Below are positions 51,541 to 60,544 of a stretch of DNA of 64,000 nt, piece after piece. The notes under the pieces are model-generated. The model searched no databases, had not been told where the DNA came from, and saw only the letters and a list, made by a program, of their open reading frames with translations. The position numbers and the translations under genes were made by a program. Every line of letters starts with the position of its first letter. The stretch's first letter is position 1. This DNA comes from a bacterium (lineage in GTDB: Bacteria; Cyanobacteriota; Vampirovibrionia; Obscuribacterales; Obscuribacteraceae), in NCBI GenBank assembly GCA_018062085.1, contig JAGOSY010000004.1, positions 276,568 to 340,567 of the forward strand. The letters run 5' to 3'.

Positions 51541-52137
51541 TTACTCGACCCAGAAACTGGAATTGGCTCCAATCGGAGCAGCAGACTCTACGAAAACTGG
51601 TCGTCTGTTGTCTTCATGAGCAAGAATTTCTACCAGCAAATCGGCATCGATTTCTAAATCATCGTCAAGCGAATAAGGTGAGGCCAAAACCAAAGCGGTT
51701 TGGTCGTCATCGAAATCGCGCCAAGATTCTTTTATTGAAACATCGAAAAGACACTCGTCTTCGTTGGTCCAGGCCAAAAAGCTGTCTTCGATTGAGGGCA
51801 ACGGTTCAATCAAGGGCATGCCTGCTCGACGTCCCCGGTCAATATCGTTGATTCGCTGCTCAATCGCTTCGACTTCACCACGACGGGTACCGCCAAACCA
51901 ATGCATCATCGATTCTTTCTGCCGTTCGCGGCACAAAACATTGTCGGCCCTCTCAGTGTCTGCCATACGCCTGGCATCATTGAGGCTGAAGCCACCCTGA
52001 TGTGTCTGCGCTCTCATTTGCGCTAAGCGCTGCTTGTTGCGGTCAATATCAATGAAGTTAGGCAGAATCAAACCGTCTTTTGCTCGTGTCACTGACGAAC
52101 TCAAACTTTTGACTAGAAGCAATACATTTGAAATCAA
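51541..52137 (-). CDS. hypothetical acidic protein
   Basis: Up to 198 residues in the open frame; the start is uncertain (TTG 52137 or a GTG at 52092, neither with a strong ribosome site). No signal peptide or known domain. The N-terminal third is basic and Arg-rich (DARRMADTERADNVLCRERQKESMM), the C-terminal half is strongly acidic (DDDQTALVLASPYSLDDDLEIDADLLVEILA). It lies 21 bases upstream of the GNAT stop region on the same strand. Function unknown. Confidence 0.55.
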   Translation of the reverse strand: MISNVLLLVKSLSSSVTRAKDGLILPNFIDIDRNKQRLAQMRAQTHQGGFSLNDARRMADTERADNVLCRERQKESMMHWFGGTRRGEVEAIEQRINDIDRGRRAGMPLIEPLPSIEDSFLAWTNEDECLFDVSIKESWRDFDDDQTALVLASPYSLDDDLEIDADLLVEILAHEDNRRPVFVESAAPIGANSSFWVE

Positions 52138-52308
52138 TTTTCACACCCGCCAATTGAAAAACTTATGCTAATTCCGACTTGCCAAGAGATTAGTTCAGTG
52201 ACCGCCTGATCTCAATGGGGTAATTCCCCCAAGTCAGGCCCACTTTATTAATTTATCAACTCAGATATTAAATGTCTATCTGAAGCTAGCTCTATCAAGT
52301 ATAGGCAT

Positions 52309-53505
52309 TTATACAAAGCCGCTACGTTTCTGGCTTTCCTTTGGACTGACCCGAATACGACCAACCCCAAGACTAACCATTTGATTAGTAACTAACTCAA
52401 AGAATCTCTCTCGGTCCGGCCCCTTAATTACAGCCAAGTGATGAGCTTCAGCCAGCGCCACAGGATAGCCTTGGCCCTTCTCTACTTGAGTGCGCACGGC
52501 TTTGAGAGCAAAGTCTAATAGCTCTTTATCAGCAAAAACCCAGCGAGGCAGCTCAATGCGGGCCACTTCACTAGCACCACGCCAGTAGACAAAGCAACTG
52601 CGGTCAATTTCAGGCATTAACTTTACGACAGAGGCACCACTAACAAAAACGGCCGAGCGCTGATTAATAGACAACAGACGCTCGAACAAACTACGGTCAC
52701 TTAAAGGCCAGACCTTTGAGCAGGGAAATTCTTCTTCATTGAGACTGCCGCAGAGATCGCGGCAATGACTGATATCGTATGGGCAGATTGAAACGCGCAA
52801 ACAGTTAATCAAATCAGCACTGCGACTGTGGCTAAGATAGCCCACAATTGGCACTTTCGCCAATCTAAGCTGGGCCATAAGCGCTTCGACGCGGGCGAAA
52901 TAACTTTCTTGATAACTGCTACTCATTTTCTCCACCGACCATGGAATGAGCGAACCGTCGTACATCGCCAAAGTCGGACCGTGTGTAGCAGCTTGACAGG
53001 CCGTTCCAGTCAACAATTCTAGTTCAAAAAGGCTGCGTTCAAGAGAGACATACAGCTCATCTATATGCACTCGCCGCCGATCTACCAACGGGTAGAGGTC
53101 ATCGGGCCGGGCATGTAACCGCGGCTCACTATACAGAAGGGGCGCCAGAGAAAGGCCGTACGAAATACGCGCCACCCCGACATTGAGAAGATAGCAATTA
53201 TGTACTTCATGATGGGATGGCATTATTTGCGAGCCATCCACCGCCACTACAGTCCATGGCTGGTGCGCTGTGTCGATGGCCGGAATGACTTCTCTCATTC
53301 CTATGGCCTCAAGGGGCTTGGCCGTAGGCCAGAGTACCCAGGGGGCATTCTCAGCCAGTTTCTGCTCAAACCCTGCACTATTCTTCTCGGCCCCAGAAAA
53401 AGCAGCCAAGGCACTGGTCAAAACCCGCTCATAATCTTGCTTCTCCACTAGCGCATCAGCACCAATCTGAGAAACAAGCTGAGAGAGCTTCATAAAATCG
53501 AGCAT
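52309..53505 (-). CDS. nurA: NurA-domain nuclease
   Basis: About 398 residues from ATG 53505. An upstream GTG at 53592 would add a hydrophobic stretch unusual for this family. NurA domain features: VVAVDGSQIMPSHHEVHNCYLLNVGVARISYG near the start (catalytic Asp), a long middle part, and C-terminal YPVALAEAHHLAVIKGPDRERFFELV. NurA is a 5'-3' nuclease working with the HerA ATPase in end resection. No herA is in this window. The upstream region is purine-rich on the plus strand (53521-53563), shared with the divergent HTH gene. Confidence 0.85.
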   Translation of the reverse strand: MLDFMKLSQLVSQIGADALVEKQDYERVLTSALAAFSGAEKNSAGFEQKLAENAPWVLWPTAKPLEAIGMREVIPAIDTAHQPWTVVAVDGSQIMPSHHEVHNCYLLNVGVARISYGLSLAPLLYSEPRLHARPDDLYPLVDRRRVHIDELYVSLERSLFELELLTGTACQAATHGPTLAMYDGSLIPWSVEKMSSSYQESYFARVEALMAQLRLAKVPIVGYLSHSRSADLINCLRVSICPYDISHCRDLCGSLNEEEFPCSKVWPLSDRSLFERLLSINQRSAVFVSGASVVKLMPEIDRSCFVYWRGASEVARIELPRWVFADKELLDFALKAVRTQVEKGQGYPVALAEAHHLAVIKGPDRERFFELVTNQMVSLGVGRIRVSPKESQKRSGFV

Positions 53506-53651
53506 GGCAAAACCGGCTATGAGAGAAGAGATAAGTGAAAAGAGAGAAGAGAGAAGAACAGTGATAGCGCTATACTTTACTAGATGAATCACAGATTAAA
53601 AATGAAGATTCAAAGCAAAGATTCAGATTTCAATTGGAAAGCAAATAAACA

Positions 53652-54137
53652 GTGAATCCCAAAAACGACCGCCAGGCCAAAGATACCTTAAAAGATGCCG
53701 GCACTGAAGCAAAAGAATTGCCACCGACTCTCGCTCGTCGCATTGCCGCGCTGAGAGAACGAAAGAATCTAACTGTGAAAGACTTAGCCAAAGATTCACG
53801 TTTTTCGAAAGAGCGCATCGAAGATATCGAATCTGGCTTAGAGACTTGGCTTTCATCAACCGATAGACAACTCTTGGCCAGAGCACTAGCAGTCGATCCG
53901 TACATTATTCAAGAAGTAGAAGCCCGGCCGCGCCTTGAAGAAAGTGATGACCCTGTTCGCTATGCTGCCATACTGGCCGACCTAACAGACTCAATATTGA
54001 AAGGTGTCAAAGAACACGAATGTCCACAATGTGGAAACACTTTGCGCTGTCGCGTACAAGAAGGTTTCGACATCGACGAACAACCAATTTATCTAGCCAA
54101 GGCATTTTGCCAGAAGTGCCCTTTCATCCTTAAGTAA
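53652..54137 (+). CDS. helix-turn-helix protein with C-terminal zinc ribbon
   Basis: A 161-residue protein starting at GTG 53652. Residues about 24-80 form a Cro/CI-type HTH (RRIAALRERKNLTVKDLAKDSRFSKERIEDIESGLETWLS). The C-terminal 50 residues have two Cys pairs, CPQCGNTLRC and CQKC, suggesting a zinc ribbon. Such small regulators often autoregulate. It is divergent from nurA and convergent with the ATL-carbonic-anhydrase gene. DNA target unknown. Confidence 0.8.
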   Translation: MNPKNDRQAKDTLKDAGTEAKELPPTLARRIAALRERKNLTVKDLAKDSRFSKERIEDIESGLETWLSSTDRQLLARALAVDPYIIQEVEARPRLEESDDPVRYAAILADLTDSILKGVKEHECPQCGNTLRCRVQEGFDIDEQPIYLAKAFCQKCPFILK

Positions 54138-54150
54138 ACTCAGTTGTCAG

Positions 54151-55200
54151 TTACTTCGTCATCAAGCGAGCTGGTTGAGGATACTCACCAAGAAAAGTAA
54201 TGGTGCCGGTTTTCAAATCGCGCATGGCTCCCACAATTTTCACTTTGCCTGAAAAGACAGCCTCTTTCACTATAGTGCTATTGCTGAGCATGTCGTTGGC
54301 CGACAACCAAACATTGGCAATGGCAGAAGAATGCACGAGCTGATCGCCCTTTTCGGCTGGATGTTTTTTTCGTGCAGCCGCTACAGCTGGTGCTATTTTG
54401 CTCATTATGGTTGGCAAATTGCCTGGCAAAAGCGAACCATTCACAGCACTATCTACAGCAGCCTTAACCGCACCACAGTCAGAGTGACCCAAGACAATTA
54501 CCAGAGGAATGCCCAGATATTTGATGCCATACTCAATTGAAGCCAGCTCTGAAGTAGCGCAGACATTCCCGGCTACTCGCACCACAAACAATTCGGCCAA
54601 GCCTTGGTCAAAAACCATCTCCACCGGCACTCGCGAATCCGAACATCCCAAAACAATGGCAACAGGCTTCTGACCATTAATTGCTGTCATTTCTCGTCTG
54701 ACCGAATCGACTTCAAAGTGATTGGTTTTGCCAGACAAATAGCGCTTGTTGCCGCTCTTCAGTTCTCGCAATGCTTGCTCAGGCGTTGGTCTTGAATAAG
54801 CAGGTAGAGCCACTAACGAGACCAATAAAGAAAAAACAAGCAACGATAACGAGACTGCCAATACCAGCTTTTCTACCCAGAGATACTTTTGCATATCCAG
54901 TTTTCCTTCAGAGTTGAACACTATTCCTTCGGCTTCAAGCAAACGTTGTTGTAGATCTGGCGGCATCTCGGTATTACGACTAGTGCTGACACCGCCAGTC
55001 GAGTTAATGACTCTATGCCAAGGCACGTTGCCAGAGTGATATTTTTTATCGGTCTTTTCGCTGGAGAGAGCACGCAGAGCCCAGCCAACACCTTGGGCAC
55101 TAAGGCGCTTTTCTAGTAGATTGGAAATCAAACCATAGGTTAGTATGCGGCCACTAGGTATGCCTTTGACGATTTCATAGACTTCAAAGTAGACAGACAC
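54151..55200 (-). CDS. fusion of alkyltransferase-like (ATL) domain and membrane-anchored beta-carbonic anhydrase
   Basis: A 349-residue fusion. Residues 1-108 are an ATL domain of the MGMT family: RILTYGLISNLLEKR, VGWALRALS and PWHRVINSTGG, where Trp61 replaces the reactive Cys of MGMT, so it binds damaged DNA without dealkylating. Residues about 110-135 are a hydrophobic helix (LVLAVSLSLLVFSLLVSLV). Residues 140-340 are a beta-carbonic anhydrase with CSDSR (Cys186, Asp188, Arg190) and HSDCG (His239, Cys242), the Zn site. An in-frame ATG at 54894 (residue 103) has AAGGA about nine bases upstream and would give the carbonic anhydrase its own signal peptide. 18 bases after the ClpN gene. Confidence 0.87.
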   Translation of the reverse strand: MSVYFEVYEIVKGIPSGRILTYGLISNLLEKRLSAQGVGWALRALSSEKTDKKYHSGNVPWHRVINSTGGVSTSRNTEMPPDLQQRLLEAEGIVFNSEGKLDMQKYLWVEKLVLAVSLSLLVFSLLVSLVALPAYSRPTPEQALRELKSGNKRYLSGKTNHFEVDSVRREMTAINGQKPVAIVLGCSDSRVPVEMVFDQGLAELFVVRVAGNVCATSELASIEYGIKYLGIPLVIVLGHSDCGAVKAAVDSAVNGSLLPGNLPTIMSKIAPAVAAARKKHPAEKGDQLVHSSAIANVWLSANDMLSNSTIVKEAVFSGKVKIVGAMRDLKTGTITFLGEYPQPARLMTK

Positions 55201-55218
55201 TTCAGACCGTCTTCTTTA

Positions 55219-56400
55219 TTAGGCTGAAACCGATCGTTTAACAAAACATTGACGAATAGTTTCATCAAGTCTGCCTTTGAGCTTGTTCAATCTTTCTGAA
55301 ATTTCTAGTCTACGCTTTTGCAGATTGAGCAAATGTTTTCTTCTATGATCATCTAAAGCATCAGCAAAGAGCGCGTTAAGGGCAATTTCTTCACCCTGCG
55401 CCCACCAAAGGTCTTCAACCACAGAACCAATCAAATCATGCTCTGCTTCATCGAGCATCTGACTAAACAAACGATACTCGTTGCTCAGCATAAACTCAAT
55501 TGCGGTGCGCACTTCTTGCCTCAAACTTTGAGCAGCAGAAGAAACAATGGTGGCAATCAATTCTTTGTCTAAATTGCCGACGCGCAAATTAAGCTGAGCC
55601 AGTGTTTCTTCAAGCAGATAGCGACGAAATGCTATTTGATTGAGAAGAAAATCAGGGAAGTAACCAGTGCACACCATGTGTACAATTTCACTACGGGGAG
55701 GCAGCGAAGAAAGAGCATGACGACTGCGAACAGACAAACCTTGCAGAGTGCTAACAGCTCGGTAATGTTTGTCAATAAGCTCTTTTAACCCGTTCACCAC
55801 AGCGCGATTAAGACCAGGCACTTCGGCATTGCTTGAACCAGTATTCAAACTCTTGGCCATCAACTGCATGATTTGTCGGCGCAGATAATCGATGTTGCCA
55901 CCCAACTCTTCAATCATTTTTACAGCTGTCGACTCGCGCGCATCAAGGATGCCGAGAAGTAGATGCTCAGGATTGATAAAATTAAGGCCAAAGAAAAGAG
56001 CATATTCATAGGCACGGTGCAACGATTGCACAGTTAGGTCACTAAGGCCATAGGCCTTTCTGGTCTCACTAAAGCTAGCAGTGGCGCCACCAGCACCAGT
56101 GGCAACCACAGGCAGACTAACCGATGGCAAACCAGATGAAAGGTCTGGCCGGCCTGAAAATGGCAATTCTGATTCAGTTTTACCCTTAACTTGATTTTCC
56201 AATTCTTTGCTGACAGAGTCTTCATCAATTTTCATTGTGGCAAGGGCTTCGTTAGCAACACCACCATATTCAGTCGCCAGGGCAGCCAGAATATGATCAG
56301 TACAGATATAGTTATGTTCGAAATTTATGCACTCGTCTAAAGCAAGTTGCAATACTTGCAGTAGTGAATCACTTGAACGCTCAAAAACAGAATCCAACAT
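55219..56400 (-). CDS. ClpN-repeat protein without ATPase domain
   Basis: A 393-residue protein with two Clp N-terminal repeats: one at about 8-70 (LLQVLQLALDECINFEHNYICTDHILAALATE) and one at about 120-185 (SLHRAYEYALFFGLNFINPEHLLLGILDARE). The remaining about 200 residues are helical and unrecognised, with a charged coiled-coil end. ClpN domains bind adaptors or substrates of Clp unfoldases, so a role as an adaptor or decoy is possible but inferred. No AAA+ domain. The next gene on the same strand is the ATL-carbonic anhydrase, and surE is divergent. Confidence 0.8.
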   Translation of the reverse strand: MLDSVFERSSDSLLQVLQLALDECINFEHNYICTDHILAALATEYGGVANEALATMKIDEDSVSKELENQVKGKTESELPFSGRPDLSSGLPSVSLPVVATGAGGATASFSETRKAYGLSDLTVQSLHRAYEYALFFGLNFINPEHLLLGILDARESTAVKMIEELGGNIDYLRRQIMQLMAKSLNTGSSNAEVPGLNRAVVNGLKELIDKHYRAVSTLQGLSVRSRHALSSLPPRSEIVHMVCTGYFPDFLLNQIAFRRYLLEETLAQLNLRVGNLDKELIATIVSSAAQSLRQEVRTAIEFMLSNEYRLFSQMLDEAEHDLIGSVVEDLWWAQGEEIALNALFADALDDHRRKHLLNLQKRRLEISERLNKLKGRLDETIRQCFVKRSVSA

Positions 56401-56510
56401 TGGCTAATAATCCAAAAAAGGGGACAAAATAGAAAAGAGAGCATATATAGGATAGCAGCAAACTATAATTTACCCTGAGGCAATAAGCTGTTCAGTTTAA
56501 GAAGGTATCA

Positions 56511-57308
56511 GTGAGAATTTTAATTTCAAACGACGACGGGGTCTTTGCACCAGGTTTAGGCACACTAGCAAGAGTACTAGCTGCCACTGGCGAGCACGAG
56601 GTCTATGTCGTCGCCCCCGACAGGCAAAGAAGCGCCACTGGTCACTCAGTAACGCTACACAAACCTCTAAGAGTAGAAACAGTTGACCTCGAAGGGGGCA
56701 TCAAGGCCGCATGGTCAACCACGGGTACTCCTTCAGACTGTGTCAAATTGGCAATCAAACAGTTGCTACCGCAGCCACCCGACGTCATTCTTTCGGGTAT
56801 TAATTCCGGCCCTAATCTAGGCACCGATGTGCTTTATTCGGGCACAGTAGCAGCAGCCATGGAAGGCGCCTTCTCGGGCTTTCCCAGCATTGCCGTCAGT
56901 GCCCAGAAGAACAATCAACTGGCCTTTAACCTTGCTGCTGATTTCATTGTCGACTTCCTCCGCGTCTTACCGAAAGCCCCCATGCCAAACCGTGGACTAT
57001 TCAATGTCAACGTTCCAGCCTGCAGTGCCGCACAGCTGAAAGGTGTGCGCGTAACTGAACTTGGCAAGCGCCAATACGAAGATTTGTTTGAGCGCCGCCA
57101 CGACCCCAATGGCCGCGATTACTATTGGCTCTCTGGCCGTCCTATCGAAGAGGGTGAATCAGAACTTTCTGACGTCTGGGCCTTAGCCAATGGCTACATA
57201 ACGATCTCGCCGGTTTCTTTCAATATGACCGACCAAAATACACTAGCAAAGCTACATGAGATGATGACTGTAAATGAATTCTCCCACCACGTTCGATCTA
57301 GCAAATAG
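56511..57308 (+). CDS. surE: 5'/3'-nucleotidase SurE
   Basis: A 265-residue SurE phosphatase starting at GTG 56511. All motifs present: LISNDDGVFAPGL (metal Asp-Asp), VAPDRQRSATGHSVTLHKPLR, ILSGINSGPNLGTDVLYSGTVAAAMEG. It removes phosphate from nucleoside monophosphates and is used in stationary-phase survival. A TATAAT at 56464-56469 is a likely -10. The next gene begins 35 bases before the surE stop. Confidence 0.95.
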   Translation: MRILISNDDGVFAPGLGTLARVLAATGEHEVYVVAPDRQRSATGHSVTLHKPLRVETVDLEGGIKAAWSTTGTPSDCVKLAIKQLLPQPPDVILSGINSGPNLGTDVLYSGTVAAAMEGAFSGFPSIAVSAQKNNQLAFNLAADFIVDFLRVLPKAPMPNRGLFNVNVPACSAAQLKGVRVTELGKRQYEDLFERRHDPNGRDYYWLSGRPIEEGESELSDVWALANGYITISPVSFNMTDQNTLAKLHEMMTVNEFSHHVRSSK

Positions 57309-57999
57309 TTATAAGGCCATTCTCAAAGACCCCGAATGGACATTGAAGACGACCATTGGCGGCTTTATTAACTACACAGCCCTAGGTGCATTTCTCTACA
57401 ATCCCAATCTCATCCCACTTTGCTTTGTGCTCTGGGCCATTTCTACTGGTTACCTACTGCGCAGCATCAGGCTCAGTGCCGCCGGTGAGCTAGAGAAGCT
57501 ACCCAGCTGGAGCGATTGGCTTGACCTGATAATCTCAGGCCTATCTTGGTTGTCGATTGCCGCCGGATTCTTTTTCTTTGCCTTGTCTCTTTTGGCCATG
57601 AGCCTATTGATTGGAGTAGGCTTCGATATCTCACACATATCCAAACCGAACTTTTTGGTCTGGTCTGAAGCGACTTTCTTAGGCTTGTTCTTTCTCTGCC
57701 TGGCTCAAAACTTCTTTCTCACAGTGTTAATGGCCAATTTTGCCGAAGAAGAGCGCATGGCCGCTGGCTTTGCCTGGCGCAAAAGCTTAAGGCGCATAGC
57801 TAAAGCACCTCTAGAGCTAATTACAGTGTGGCTAGCCGGCTCGGCGCTGACGCTCATGGCTCTAGTGCTACCGCCCATGAGCCTGATTGGGGCTTTGCTT
57901 ACACCATTTTGCTATTTTCTAGCGCAAATTATAAGCACCAGAATGATTGGCCAGACTTGGGCCTATATAAACAAACTAGATTTATCTAAAAGTAACTAG
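57274..57999 (+). CDS. DUF4013-like multi-pass membrane protein
   Basis: A 241-residue membrane protein with about six helices, e.g. LIPLCFVLWAISTGYLLRSI, LSWLSIAAGFFFFALSLLAMSLLIG and ELITVWLAGSALTLMALVL. The N-terminal part (YKAILKDPEWTLKTTIGGFINYTALG) and the SAAGELEKLPSWSDW block are in the style of DUF4013 proteins. Function unknown. ATG 57274 lies inside surE, giving a 35-base overlap, so translation is probably coupled. Confidence 0.8.
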   Translation: MNSPTTFDLANSYKAILKDPEWTLKTTIGGFINYTALGAFLYNPNLIPLCFVLWAISTGYLLRSIRLSAAGELEKLPSWSDWLDLIISGLSWLSIAAGFFFFALSLLAMSLLIGVGFDISHISKPNFLVWSEATFLGLFFLCLAQNFFLTVLMANFAEEERMAAGFAWRKSLRRIAKAPLELITVWLAGSALTLMALVLPPMSLIGALLTPFCYFLAQIISTRMIGQTWAYINKLDLSKSN

Positions 58000-58008
58000 C
58001 TGGCAAAA

Positions 58009-58620
58009 CTAGCGTTGCACAACAGTCTTCAATCGGCCTTCAGTAGTCAAATAGAGCTTGTGACCAGCCGCGATTTGAGTGGGCGCCTGAACTGGTGGCG
58101 TATTAATGTAAGGATAGCCTGCAGGTGTGACAGTGGTGCTGTGGCTGAGCTGTTTGATGTAAATGCCAATCCATTTTGCCAAGTTTGTCAGCTGCGTTCC
58201 GCCTTCATTGGCCAGTTTGCCCACTTGCTTAGATGCCACATGGGCATAGTCAAAAGCTTCATCTACTGTTTCAGGCACCCTCACCGTGATGCTGTTACCG
58301 CTGCGGCTGATGGCATAAGGATAGTCAGGGGCTTTGGCTGAAGATTTTGACGTTTTGGCAGAATTGCTTACAGCTGGAGTAAGGCTGATATTGGCTGTAC
58401 CAAGGCCGGGTATCGACAGGGCCAACTTGCGACTAGTGTTGTCAACCTCTTGAGTCTTACGAGCAGTCTTGGATTTGCCGAGTGCCTTCTTGCCGCAAGT
58501 GTCTTTCGAAGCATTGTCATTGAGCGTCTCTGGTGACATGGCCACGGCATTGGGCGCTGACAACGGAATTGCTCCAACTAGCACTGCCGATAGAAAAAGA
58601 CAAGCTTTATTAATTCTCAT
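58009..58620 (-). CDS. secreted hypothetical protein
   Basis: A 203-residue protein with a signal peptide (about 1-28, MRINKACLFLSAVLVGA) and a basic linker (ALGKSKTARKTQEV). A short beta part follows (ISRSGNSITVRVPETVDEAFDYAH), and it ends in GRLKTVVQR. No known domain. ATG 58620 has GAGGA upstream. Convergent with the DUF4013 gene. The following 290 bases up to 58913 show no gene. Confidence 0.65.
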   Translation of the reverse strand: MRINKACLFLSAVLVGAIPLSAPNAVAMSPETLNDNASKDTCGKKALGKSKTARKTQEVDNTSRKLALSIPGLGTANISLTPAVSNSAKTSKSSAKAPDYPYAISRSGNSITVRVPETVDEAFDYAHVASKQVGKLANEGGTQLTNLAKWIGIYIKQLSHSTTVTPAGYPYINTPPVQAPTQIAAGHKLYLTTEGRLKTVVQR

Positions 58621-58913
58621 AAATCCTCAACCCTAGCGATCACGAAGAAGATCCGATTAACCTCACCTCGCAAGCCCAAGATTATGTCACAAAGAGGGTT
58701 TGGAGAAAGACCACTTGTATAATTTCTTGATAACCTAGCCTCACCGGCTCAGAGGGCAGCCTACAGCCACTTGACTACGGCCGATTATCAGGTATAGTCG
58801 CAGATGATAAGGTAAGTTATGGGCATAAAGCCAAATAACCATGTGATACGATCGAATGAAGTATCTCGCTCCGATCATTGACTAAAAAGACGATAGAAAA
58901 CTAGACAGTAACG

Positions 58914-59060
58914 ATGGAAGATTCGCAAAGTAGTAGCAGCTGCAGCAACAGTAGCAACAATAACGGCACCGTCAAAGAATCCGAAGACCCTCTTCCGGGA
59001 CCTTTAAAACTTTTGCTCAGCGATGCTTACGGTAAAAAAGGAGACAGACAACGCAGCTAG
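58914..59060 (+). CDS. small protein directly upstream of the CorC-like gene
   Basis: A 48-residue ORF (ATG 58914 to TAG 59058-59060) rich in Ser/Asn at the start and ending GPLKLLLSDAYGKKGDRQRS. No signal or known domain. Its stop is two bases before the GTG of the CorC-like gene, so it could be a leader or coupling peptide. It has a weak ribosome site. The AAGGAG at about 59036-59042 falls inside it, 20 or so bases before the next GTG. Confidence 0.4.
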   Translation: MEDSQSSSSCSNSSNNNGTVKESEDPLPGPLKLLLSDAYGKKGDRQRS

Positions 59061-59062
59061 CG

Positions 59063-60502
59063 GTGTCTGAATTTATTTTGTACCAAATTGCCTGGATACC
59101 AGTTTTAATTCTCTTCAACGCTTTCTTTGTAGCGGCAGAAATGGCTCTCGTTCGTGTGCGCCGCACGCGAATAGACCAACTAGCAGAACGCGACAATCTT
59201 TTCGCCAAGAAAGTACAAATATATTTGCGCGACCCTGAACGCTTTATATCAGCCTGTCAGCTTGGTATTACAATCGCCACCCTGCTTCTTGGTGCCGCGG
59301 GTGAAAGTGCTCTGGCTGAAAACATTTCAGAGTGGACACGGCACCTCGGCGTGCAAGCCAGCCTGCCTGAATCGTCGCTAAAAACTCTGGCACTATTGTC
59401 CTTCGCCTTTGCTTTCACATTGACAGCCTACATTCAGACTGTCGGCGGTGAGCTTTTGCCCAAAATGCTTACCTATAGCCGAGCCGAAACAGTAATACTC
59501 TTTACTATTTATCCGATGCACTTCTGGTGCTTTATCACCTCTCCCTTCTTAGTAGTTCTGCAAAAGACCACCGAGGTTGTGGTCAAGCTGCTCAAAATCA
59601 AAGACCCGCCGTCTATACATTCAGTGCACTCAGAAGAAGAGCTGAAAATGTTAGTAACGGCCTCTCACGATGAGGGAATCTTAGAGCCAGATGAAGAAGA
59701 GATGCTCCATAGTGTCTTTGATTTCTCTGACACCGTTGCTTCTGAAGTGATGACACCAAGAATCGACTTGGTCTGTGTCTCAGCCACTGCAACTATTAAA
59801 GAGTTTGTTCACGAGGCCCTGAAGTGGGGCCACTCAAGAATACCTGTCTTTGAAGAAGATATGGACAATATTTTTGGCATGGTACACATCAGAGACGGCC
59901 TCAGGGCCATGGTGGAACACAAAGAAAATTCACATGTGCGTGAATTTACCCGCAATATTTTGATTGTGCCAGAGAACAAAAATCTCAAAGACCTGCTCAC
60001 CGAGTTTAAACTGACTAAAACTCACATGGCCGTTGTTATGGACGAGTACGGTGGCACCCAAGGTATTGTCACGCTAGAAGATTTGTTAGAAGAATTAGTC
60101 GGCGACATTGCAGACGAGCATGAAGTGGTTGAAGAGTTCATTCACGAAGAGGCCGATGGTACTTACGTATTGGACGCCAAACTTACACTAGAAGAAGCCA
60201 ATGAAAAACTAGACCTTGAAATAGAAGACGAAGAATTCAACACCATTGGCGGACACGTCTTTGGTTCACTGGGTCGCGAACCAGTTCCCGGCGACGAAAT
60301 AGAATCTGAAACATTCGTGCTTCGTGTTCTAGAATCAGATCGCCATCGCATCATAAAGCTGCGCCTCATTCGCAAAGATGCAAAAGACTCGAAAGATGGA
60401 AAATCAGACAGCCGCGATCAACAAGCAGTGACACACAATAGCCTGAAAAACGGGCACGGCAGAAAGACTACCGAACAAGGTATGCCTTCTGCAAATAACT
60501 GA
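59063..60502 (+). CDS. CNNM/CorC (HlyC-like) membrane transporter
   Basis: A 479-residue protein of the hemolysin C/CNNM family (Mg or Co efflux in studied members). The DUF21 membrane part covers about 1-185 with four helices. The CBS pair covers about 205-325 (HSVFDFSDTVASEVMTPRIDLV, MAVVMDEYGGTQGIVTLEDLLEELVGDI). The CorC_HlyC domain covers about 345-425 (EFNTIGGHVFGSLGREPVPGDEIE). The last 45 residues are charged and disordered. The start is GTG 59063; a downstream TTG (YQIAWIPV) is also possible. Confidence 0.9.
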   Translation: MSEFILYQIAWIPVLILFNAFFVAAEMALVRVRRTRIDQLAERDNLFAKKVQIYLRDPERFISACQLGITIATLLLGAAGESALAENISEWTRHLGVQASLPESSLKTLALLSFAFAFTLTAYIQTVGGELLPKMLTYSRAETVILFTIYPMHFWCFITSPFLVVLQKTTEVVVKLLKIKDPPSIHSVHSEEELKMLVTASHDEGILEPDEEEMLHSVFDFSDTVASEVMTPRIDLVCVSATATIKEFVHEALKWGHSRIPVFEEDMDNIFGMVHIRDGLRAMVEHKENSHVREFTRNILIVPENKNLKDLLTEFKLTKTHMAVVMDEYGGTQGIVTLEDLLEELVGDIADEHEVVEEFIHEEADGTYVLDAKLTLEEANEKLDLEIEDEEFNTIGGHVFGSLGREPVPGDEIESETFVLRVLESDRHRIIKLRLIRKDAKDSKDGKSDSRDQQAVTHNSLKNGHGRKTTEQGMPSANN

Positions 60503-60544
60503 CCATAACAATAAGAATAGAAATTCAAAAACGGAAATAACTAA

